Source of the DNA: a virus
Length of the DNA: 39,292 nucleotides
Virus record (IMG/VR): IMGVR_UViG_3300042321_001857
Coordinates: 1-39,292 of that record
Reading direction: 5' to 3' (one strand)
Every line of letters starts with the position of its first letter. Within the stretch, counting starts at the first letter, position 1. The notes under the pieces are model-generated. The model saw only the letters and a program-made list of their open reading frames with translations. It was not told the origin of the DNA and ran no database searches. The position numbers and the translations under genes were made by a program. Shown here in pieces: positions 33,726 to 39,292 of the stretch.

Positions 33726-33751
33726 GAGTAGGGTGGATCACCACCCTACTC
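33726..33751 (-). promoter_or_regulatory. Strong hairpin between major tail protein and chaperone genes
   Basis: A perfect 11-bp stem (GAGTAGGGTGG with its complement) closes a 4-base loop. No T run follows on the minus strand, so it is not a standard terminator. It may protect the 3' end of the major tail protein message or partly attenuate reading into the chaperone genes; both are inference. Confidence 0.7.
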
Positions 33752-33760
33752 TGTTAGAGA

Positions 33761-35026
33761 TTAAACTGCGGGAGAAGAGTAGTAAGTAATAGTAGCTTCG
33801 TTGTTTTGCTCAATATCATAGGTTCCGGAGGCTGCGCCTTGAGCTGTAAAGTTGATGCTAGTAGAAATTACTTGCTCTGTACTGATCTGAGGAATCTGCA
33901 ACATGGCTGATGGTAGTTCAAAGATTACCTTGTTTTCCATGGTTGTAGAAGTAGGAACTGCCACACTTCCGCCCATACCGAGTTTGACGTTAAACTGGTT
34001 TTGGTCATAGGTGTTGGCCTGTGTAAGCAGAGTACTCAATAGTTGCGCGGTGTTTGTACTACCGGTTCTCAGATACGCTGTTAAACTGCCGCTCACAGCT
34101 CTGGTACCTACGAAATAGTCAATAGGCTTGTTAACTGTGCCCATTACTGCTGGTGTTAGATAAGTAACGTTGTTGGCAAAAGTAATATTACCACCAGTAA
34201 TAGCAAAGGTATAAGTAACAGCACTTTGACCGTACTTGGCAGCTGTAGATGCCAATTCTACAGTACTCAAACGGTTTGTGATGTACTTACATGTGGCATC
34301 TTTGGGCTTGTAGGCACCACTCATTAGGCCGCCAAAGCTACCTGATAAAGTGGGACTGGTACCAGTGGTTGTTGCTGTTGTTGTGGTTGTAGAAACTTCA
34401 ATTTCTGCAACTTTGCCTGTCCAAGCAATAGTACCAATTTGATCGATACCAAAGTCAACTGAGGCTTGGTCAATAACACAGTTGTGTAGCAACACAGTTG
34501 TGTCGTCAAACACAATAATCAAGCCAAAACGTAGCAATTGATTTCTGTTACTCTGTGTTAGACGGACTTGAGCTGAAGGAACAGTAGTGCCGTTTGGCGC
34601 AGCTGTTTCGGTATATGCTTGTCCAGCTGTAGTTGTAAGAGCGGAAGCACTGCTCAAGTCTACGTTGGTATAACCAAACATAGCATTCCACAGGCAGGCT
34701 TCTTCGGGTCGCACAAAGTCACCAATGTCAAGTCCGGCAGCTACTGCTCCGCCTTCAAACATCTTGGGACGTACATAGGTAGAAATACTCCAATCACCTG
34801 CTTCTAGAGCAGTTGCAAAGCTTCTCTGGCCGCGGCTAGGTGTGCTGCCAGCCTCATTTAAAGTAACTGTGTCTAGAGTGGTATTTTGGCTAAAGCTCAT
34901 ACCGTCTAGAGGTTGTAGTTCGAATGTGTCAGCGGCAGAGCGGGCTGTAGCTGGGGCGATTCTGTTGTCTCCGTCTAGTGCTGTAGTAAAGAATACTCTA
35001 GCACCTCTAATTAAATTAACTGCCAT
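33761..35026 (-). CDS. Major tail (tube) protein
   Basis: 421 residues, MAVNLIRGARVFFTTALDGDNRI, then MSFSQNTTLDTVTLNEAGSTPSRGQRSFATALEAGDWSIS. This opening, with a bound-strand region followed by an RGQRSFxTALxxGDWSxSTYVRP-type segment, is that of siphophage tail tube proteins. The size, the Thr-rich flexible stretch near residue 215-225, and a predicted beta-rich C-terminus agree. The context is also standard: tail terminator before, chaperones G and G-T after. The Shine-Dalgarno is AAAGGAAA. As a protein needed in hundreds of copies it should be among the most highly expressed; a hairpin follows it. Confidence 0.88.
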   Translation of the reverse strand: MAVNLIRGARVFFTTALDGDNRIAPATARSAADTFELQPLDGMSFSQNTTLDTVTLNEAGSTPSRGQRSFATALEAGDWSISTYVRPKMFEGGAVAAGLDIGDFVRPEEACLWNAMFGYTNVDLSSASALTTTAGQAYTETAAPNGTTVPSAQVRLTQSNRNQLLRFGLIIVFDDTTVLLHNCVIDQASVDFGIDQIGTIAWTGKVAEIEVSTTTTTATTTGTSPTLSGSFGGLMSGAYKPKDATCKYITNRLSTVELASTAAKYGQSAVTYTFAITGGNITFANNVTYLTPAVMGTVNKPIDYFVGTRAVSGSLTAYLRTGSTNTAQLLSTLLTQANTYDQNQFNVKLGMGGSVAVPTSTTMENKVIFELPSAMLQIPQISTEQVISTSINFTAQGAASGTYDIEQNNEATITYYSSPAV

Positions 35027-35104
35027 AATTTTTTCCTTTAAGGCTGTGTGTTGTTATCACCTTAACTAGATCTTTATCTGTTGTTGGTGAATAGAACACT
35101 GATT

Positions 35105-35533
35105 CTACACGACCTGGTACCGGACTTGTAGATTGATTTCTCCGACTGCGTACGGAGCTAGCAAACCTTCGTCTGTGGTTATACTAGTGATTAGGATCTC
35201 TGTGGTCTCGCTCAAACCTTCGTATATTAACTGACGATTGAGGTCAATACAGAGTTCAACATCTTCTAAAAGCTTCTCCAACTGGTCTTGGCTATCATCG
35301 CCCTTGCAGTACAGTTTGATGGAGACGGATAAGTAGCCCCACTTGAACTCTCCTGGTAAGTACTCACGAACCTCTGAACCGGGTGTAAGGTAGATGCAAG
35401 GAAAGTCTGTGACCTCATCCCAGAACTTGAGATAGGGATAACTGTTGTCGAATATGTTTATCTGGTAGGGTGCAGCACCGTTGATGAGCTTGAACTTGTC
35501 TGCAAGAGCTGTAACTATTGATTTTCTACTCAT
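35105..35533 (-). CDS. Tail terminator protein
   Basis: 142 residues. The pattern FPCIYLTPGSEVREYLPGEFKWGYLSVSIKLYCKGDDSQDQLEKLLEDVELCIDLN followed by ITSITTDEGLLAPYAVGEINLQVRYQV is the clear signature of siphophage tail terminators (lambda gpU-like fold), which cap the finished tail tube and form the joining surface for the head. It overlaps the neck gene stop by ATGA and precedes the major tail protein, the usual order. The 78 bases after it contain no gene and no convincing promoter. Confidence 0.87.
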   Translation of the reverse strand: MSRKSIVTALADKFKLINGAAPYQINIFDNSYPYLKFWDEVTDFPCIYLTPGSEVREYLPGEFKWGYLSVSIKLYCKGDDSQDQLEKLLEDVELCIDLNRQLIYEGLSETTEILITSITTDEGLLAPYAVGEINLQVRYQVV

Positions 35534-37203
35534 ACTAATACAGCCCTCATACGATTGGCCACTTGAGCTCCCGCAAGTTCGCGGATACTTTTGGAAATCA
35601 ACAATTTAGGATCGCGGGTGTAGGGTCTATCCTGACGTCCGCCGCGGCTAAAAGTTGCATAGGGATTTTTCATGTAACTGTAGAATGCAGTTATCATACC
35701 TTGACGGCTTTCGCTGAGTCGTTCTACTTTTGCGGATTCAGCAAATCTACCAGAGCGGTAGTTCAATACATCTTTGCGAGTGCCTGTACCCATGTTTTTC
35801 TTGATTTGATCATGCAGATTAGCATTGATTAAATTCTGTAGAGATATAATGCTAGATACTTTTGTAATAGCTCCTTGAGAAGCCCTTACTTGAACTTGCT
35901 TTTTCTTTATTGGGGCTATTACTACAGTTTGCTTAGGCCTACCTTTTGCTTTTACCTGAGAAACAGCTTTATCTTTGGATCCAGATACTTGTTTATTTGG
36001 TATTTTTTTACCATCAAATATACTGCCAATAGTTTTAATTATAGAAGTCAGTGCAGGGTCAGAACCTTCTGTAGATAACAACCTTTGTACAGTAATATTA
36101 TCGCTTAGAATATCATCAACTACTTTTTGCACATTAGCAGGGATCTGTACATCTGAGTTTTTTAAAGTTTGAGCTAAGATATTAACTTCGTCTGCTAGAG
36201 GTTTTAAGGAAGTTAAAAACTTTTGCATCTCTTTACCAGCAGTAACGGCATCGGCTCTAACTGCTGTAGTTTTTGCTGCATCTAATAACTGATTAAGATA
36301 TCTGGAACTTGCTGCTAGTTTTCTACCTATTTCTTGATTTGACAAAGACAGTTGGGTTTCAACTGAGACTTTTGGTCCGTCTTTGTCATATATTATTTTC
36401 GTAGTATTTGAAAATAATTCCAAATTTAACTTTATATTACTAGATAGATAATCTGCATCTGATATCAAAGTTACTATCTTTTGAAATATATCGTTTAATT
36501 CTTCGTTTGTGTCGCTGAAAGTTACTGCCATAGATCTGTAATTAGATCTATTGGTCTGTTGTACTTTTAATCCGAATATTCTTTGTAGTCTGATATTAAA
36601 AACACCACTAAGGTGTCCGGTGTCTATATTTTCTTTAATGAAGTCTACTAGTTCTGTTGTAGCTGTGGTTTGTGTTCTCAAAAACTCTACAAAGTATTCA
36701 TTAAATTTTCCGTGACTGATATTATTTACTAGAACTACGTCTTTGAAACTTTCTTCTCGGTTTTTGGCAGTTGCCAATTTAGCCGTAGTATCTATTTCAT
36801 TTTCTCTTACGCCAGTATATTTAAAAGCACCGCTTCTACTTCGTATACTTGCCGCGTTTTCTTGTTTATTTACTTTTTGTAAAAGAAAATTACTTAATTC
36901 GTCAAATATATTATCTCTACCCAATAAAGCTACTGCATCTGCTGCTAAAACACTTTTTTCAGTTAGTAACTTAAAAGTATTTGCTAGCTGCTTTAAACCG
37001 CCTCTGCTTACGCTGGCCTCTTGATTGAGGTTAGTTTCTTTACGTATTTGTTCTAGAGAAAATCCAACTTCTGGATTAAATATTTCTTTTCCTTTTTTGT
37101 CAAAAATTTTCAGTTTGGTACCACTTAGGAACTTATCTGCCTGACTACGAACTCTTTTTAAAATGTGTGCTTGTACAGTTGCACTAAGGGCTGATTTACT
37201 CAT
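35530..37203 (-). CDS. Neck / head-closure-region protein with long N-terminal extension
   Basis: 557 residues. The position between the gp6-like connector and the tail terminator is normally held by HK97 gp10-type neck proteins of about 100-190 residues. Here only the C-terminal 100 or so residues (RKDVLNYRSGRFAESAKVERL, then FYSYMKNPYATFSRGGRQ and TRDPKLLISKSIRELAG) look like such a domain. The first 400 residues are helical and Lys/Glu/Asn-rich (coiled-coil-like), and a basic linker near 395-425 (SKDKAVSQVKAKGRPKQ) joins the two parts. The extension may be a separate domain that projects from the neck or acts in maturation; this is inference. The start overlaps the connector stop closely, with no good Shine-Dalgarno. 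Confidence 0.7.
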   Translation of the reverse strand: MSKSALSATVQAHILKRVRSQADKFLSGTKLKIFDKKGKEIFNPEVGFSLEQIRKETNLNQEASVSRGGLKQLANTFKLLTEKSVLAADAVALLGRDNIFDELSNFLLQKVNKQENAASIRSRSGAFKYTGVRENEIDTTAKLATAKNREESFKDVVLVNNISHGKFNEYFVEFLRTQTTATTELVDFIKENIDTGHLSGVFNIRLQRIFGLKVQQTNRSNYRSMAVTFSDTNEELNDIFQKIVTLISDADYLSSNIKLNLELFSNTTKIIYDKDGPKVSVETQLSLSNQEIGRKLAASSRYLNQLLDAAKTTAVRADAVTAGKEMQKFLTSLKPLADEVNILAQTLKNSDVQIPANVQKVVDDILSDNITVQRLLSTEGSDPALTSIIKTIGSIFDGKKIPNKQVSGSKDKAVSQVKAKGRPKQTVVIAPIKKKQVQVRASQGAITKVSSIISLQNLINANLHDQIKKNMGTGTRKDVLNYRSGRFAESAKVERLSESRQGMITAFYSYMKNPYATFSRGGRQDRPYTRDPKLLISKSIRELAGAQVANRMRAVLV

Positions 37204-37204
37204 A

Positions 37205-37774
37205 TCAGTTGTAGTTCAAAACATAGAGGTCCAGGACCCGTTTAATATGCCCAGGCAGGTTGCTCTGGTTGAGGTACTGAACTTGAGCATTTCCTGTGGT
37301 AACCGCAATTTGACTCTGTACAGCACCTTGATTTTTCATGTAGTAGGTAACCAAGTCCAATACTGCTAACTTCAAGTCTTCTGGGATGGTCTCATAACCA
37401 GCTGTGTAGGTGACACGATAGCCGTTGATCAAGTAGGGAAACTCGGCTCTGTTAATGGGCAAGATCTGTTGATTCTGATTGTCCAGTACCCAGTCTGTGA
37501 ACTCTACCAAGTCAGTATAGCTCTGACCATAATTCTCACTCTTTTCGATGCTGGAGATAGCTATAATAGGCGCTTCACCTAATAACAAACAAGTACCGCC
37601 ATTCAGTACCTCAGTCTTGGCATCATCAACCCAGTCCACAAATGTACGACGGCAGATGCTTTTAACAAATTCTGAAACCTTTGGGATGATTGTTGCGATC
37701 TCTACATCTTGGGTGGTACTGGTGATACCTTCATAAGCTTTGTATTCTTGTAAGGTTATTAAGTTTGCACCCAT
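37205..37774 (-). CDS. Head-tail connector (gp6-like)
   Basis: 189 residues. It begins LITLQEYKAYEGI and continues with IIPKVSEFVKSICRRTFVD, then YRVTYTAGYETIPEDLKLAVLDLVTYYMKNQ, the characteristic pattern of HK97 gp6-like adaptors that dock under the portal ring. The gene directly follows the major capsid gene and has AAGGAG 5 bases upstream of its start. A terminator and a second inverted repeat lie between it and the capsid gene, so it is expressed by read-through or from an unseen promoter. Confidence 0.88.
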   Translation of the reverse strand: MGANLITLQEYKAYEGITSTTQDVEIATIIPKVSEFVKSICRRTFVDWVDDAKTEVLNGGTCLLLGEAPIIAISSIEKSENYGQSYTDLVEFTDWVLDNQNQQILPINRAEFPYLINGYRVTYTAGYETIPEDLKLAVLDLVTYYMKNQGAVQSQIAVTTGNAQVQYLNQSNLPGHIKRVLDLYVLNYN

Positions 37775-37789
37775 GACTTCTCCTTATAG

Positions 37790-37824
37790 TTTTTCCAAAA
37801 GACTGACACAGCCCTTTGGAAAAA
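37790..37824 (-). promoter_or_regulatory. Inverted repeat overlapping the capsid terminator T-run
   Basis: A perfect 10-base inverted repeat (TTTTTCCAAA at one arm, TTTGGAAAAA at the other; 37790-37799 and 37815-37824) encloses a 15-base loop. Its 5' arm on the minus strand is the T-run of the capsid terminator at 37820-37824, and it ends just before the connector ribosome site. It could act as an alternative fold that modulates read-through; this is inference. Confidence 0.6.
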
Positions 37825-37851
37825 CCGGGGACTAAAAAGTCCCCAGTTTTA
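37820..37851 (-). terminator. Rho-independent terminator after the major capsid gene
   Basis: On the minus strand an 11-bp stem with one G-T wobble (AACTGGGGACT paired with AGTCCCCGGTT) closes a 5-base loop and runs into TTTTT. It lies 7 bases after the capsid stop codon, so it should give the capsid gene its own abundant 3' end while downstream genes receive partial read-through. Confidence 0.85.
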
Positions 37852-37857
37852 TTAATA

Positions 37858-39258
37858 TCAGGTCGCTCCGTTGACGTAACGTAGGGTGCTTACTGCAGGT
37901 CCTAGGTTAGTTGTCAGCTGAGTTAGACCAGTACGTAGTGAAGCCACTAGTACACGGCTCTGACGCTCTGTTAGTGTGTCTGTGTCAACACGTAGACCAC
38001 GCTGGTTGCCTACCAAGAAGTTGGCAGGTGCAAAGCAGAAGGCTGCAATGTTAGTACTTGCGCCGTCGGCTGCTTCAGCGATTGCTGGGAACTCGCCACT
38101 TACAACCACTGGTGTGTTGGCAATACTACCAATCTGACCAGTTAACAACGTAGCACGATCACCGACCTTGTCCATTGTCTGGAATGTGGTGTCGTCCAAT
38201 AGGTTGTAGTATGTTTCTGTGTTAACTACATAAACCAACTCTGAAGGCTCTAGACCCCAAGCTCCCAAGTCCTTGCGAAGGGCTCTCATCTTGGCGACAG
38301 TTACAGCGTTCGCGCTGTCGATTTGAACAGCACTTGCACTGTCGTACATTGCAACACCCTTGACTGGGTCGCTGCCACTGCCAGCACCGTTGATCATGGC
38401 TGAATCTACAGCACGTGCAACACGGCGTAGCATAGCATCACGAACGATAGGTAGTAACACTAGGATTGAATCCTCTTCTTCTTCAAGAGCCATGTATTCA
38501 CGTGTGGCAACCTTGAAGGCGTTTAGAGTGATTTCTTTTAACACATGAGTGTCTGTGCTACCAGAACTGTTGTTGTTACTATTACCAAAATCACTGTTGA
38601 TAACCCATGTAGCCTTGCCAGCTTCTGGGTTTAAGGGCATTCTCATCACGTTGGTCTGCATTGCAACGTTGCGAAGTAGTGGAGCCATCACTAAACGGCG
38701 ACGTACTTCGTCTTCCATGGTTGTAGAAACTTCAGTTTCCCATAGAGAAGCAGGAGCAGTGATGATACCAGTTGTATTGCTGCCACCGCCAAGGTGACCA
38801 CCGGCCTTTTCAACTACCATCTTACCATAACGTGTAGACTCAAGAGACTTGCCAGTTACCTTGCTCAGCAACACGGCCATTTCACGCTCCTTGTAGGAGG
38901 TGCTGTCGCCCTTTGACTTGTCGCCAAAAGCCATCTTTGAAGTCTGTAGAGCCTTCAACTCATCGGCCTTTTCCTTTAGAACAGCTTCTAGACCTTCTAG
39001 AGCGCTCTTTTGAGCAGCACGCTCAGTCTCAAAACGCTTTTCAACTTCGGCTAACAGCTTTTCTGTGCCGCTCTGACCAACTTGGATCTGAGCTTCTACA
39101 GCAGCCTTAACGATGCCATTGATTTCAGCCTGACGGGCTGTTTCTTGTGCTTTGGCATCTGCCAGAGCTTTTTGACGGGCTTCTAGGGCCACGGTAGCTT
39201 GTTCGGCAGCTTCACGAGCAGCTTGGGCAAGCATTTGCTTGATTTCTTCTGGATTCAT
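37858..39258 (-). CDS. Major capsid protein (HK97 fold) with N-terminal scaffolding domain
   Basis: 466 residues. Residues 1-110 are an Ala/Glu/Lys/Gln-rich coiled coil (AAREAAEQATVALEARQKALADA...), the delta or scaffolding domain of HK97-type capsid proteins, normally removed by the prohead protease. The fold proper follows: N-arm, then TTGIITAPASLWETEVSTTMEDE, MRMPLNPEAGKATWV, the spine helix (DSILVLLPIVRDAMLRRVARAVDSAMINGAG), PVKGVAMYD, and LVYVVNTETYYNLLD, all in the usual order. The start has AAAGGAAT upstream. The gene ends at a terminator. The protease and portal genes would lie just outside the window at higher coordinates. Confidence 0.93.
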   Translation of the reverse strand: MNPEEIKQMLAQAAREAAEQATVALEARQKALADAKAQETARQAEINGIVKAAVEAQIQVGQSGTEKLLAEVEKRFETERAAQKSALEGLEAVLKEKADELKALQTSKMAFGDKSKGDSTSYKEREMAVLLSKVTGKSLESTRYGKMVVEKAGGHLGGGSNTTGIITAPASLWETEVSTTMEDEVRRRLVMAPLLRNVAMQTNVMRMPLNPEAGKATWVINSDFGNSNNNSSGSTDTHVLKEITLNAFKVATREYMALEEEEDSILVLLPIVRDAMLRRVARAVDSAMINGAGSGSDPVKGVAMYDSASAVQIDSANAVTVAKMRALRKDLGAWGLEPSELVYVVNTETYYNLLDDTTFQTMDKVGDRATLLTGQIGSIANTPVVVSGEFPAIAEAADGASTNIAAFCFAPANFLVGNQRGLRVDTDTLTERQSRVLVASLRTGLTQLTTNLGPAVSTLRYVNGAT

Positions 39259-39292
39259 ATTCCATTCCTTTTTAATGTCGCGATCTGACTCT

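Noticed and set aside
35027-35104. Possible promoter and TTAAGG/CCTTAA inverted repeat ahead of the major tail protein
   Set aside because: The hexamers match poorly and the 6-bp stem is too weak to call.
1-39292. tRNA genes, integrase, transposase, lysis genes, terminase
   Set aside because: Looked for and not seen; the window covers only capsid-to-fibre genes.

Overview
The window is the head-to-tail structural (late) module of a long-tailed, siphovirus-like double-stranded DNA phage. Every gene I can support lies on the minus strand, so the biological order runs from high to low coordinates. Bulk composition looks to be about 40% GC. Genes are tightly packed with ATGA and TAATG overlaps, the standard genetic code is used, and the promoters are bacterial sigma70 type. 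I see no tRNA, CRISPR array, integrase, transposon or plus-strand gene. The host cannot be named from this sequence.

Layout in transcription order. (1) 39258-32890: HK97-fold major capsid protein followed by a terminator, gp6-like head-tail connector, an unusually large neck protein, tail terminator, major tail protein, and the tail assembly chaperone pair G / G-T, joined by a lambda-like -1 frameshift site (GGGAAAC). The block ends in a terminator. (2) 32866-16621: a perfect consensus promoter, a 2425-residue tape measure protein, a baseplate hub-like protein, a 1922-residue Ig/FnIII tail-tip fibre with a perfect 423-bp internal duplication, and two smaller tail-tip proteins, then a terminator. 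(3) 16617-1398: promoter, BppU-like protein, a highly repetitive Asp/Ser/Thr-rich protein (684-bp DNA repeats), several small virion proteins, a 1971-residue adhesin (nine carbohydrate-binding-like repeats, Gly-rich repeats, beta-helix), a 518-residue protein with an apparent inserted propeller, a polyglycine tail-tip adhesin with a tail-fibre-assembly-chaperone-like partner, and then two metabolic genes, followed by a terminator. (4) 1394-1: promoter, a second BppU-like protein, a short collagen-like protein, and the beginning of a strikingly GC-rich (about 65%) gene that runs off the window.

The standout is the pair at 2618-1430: a compact heme oxygenase followed by a ferredoxin-dependent bilin reductase (PcyA/PebS/PcyX superfamily, with both key catalytic residues, the PcyA His88 and Asp105 equivalents, conserved). 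Together they would convert host heme to biliverdin IXalpha and then to a reduced phycobilin, probably phycoerythrobilin if the reductase is of the PcyX or PebS type. They are the last two genes of a roughly 15-kb tail-fibre transcript. The oxygenase is joined by an ATGA overlap to the fibre chaperone gene, so the pigment pathway should be made late in infection together with the virion. This resembles the ho1-pcyX cassettes described from uncultured oceanic viruses. The placement inside an adhesin operon of a long-tailed phage is the feature most worth following up.
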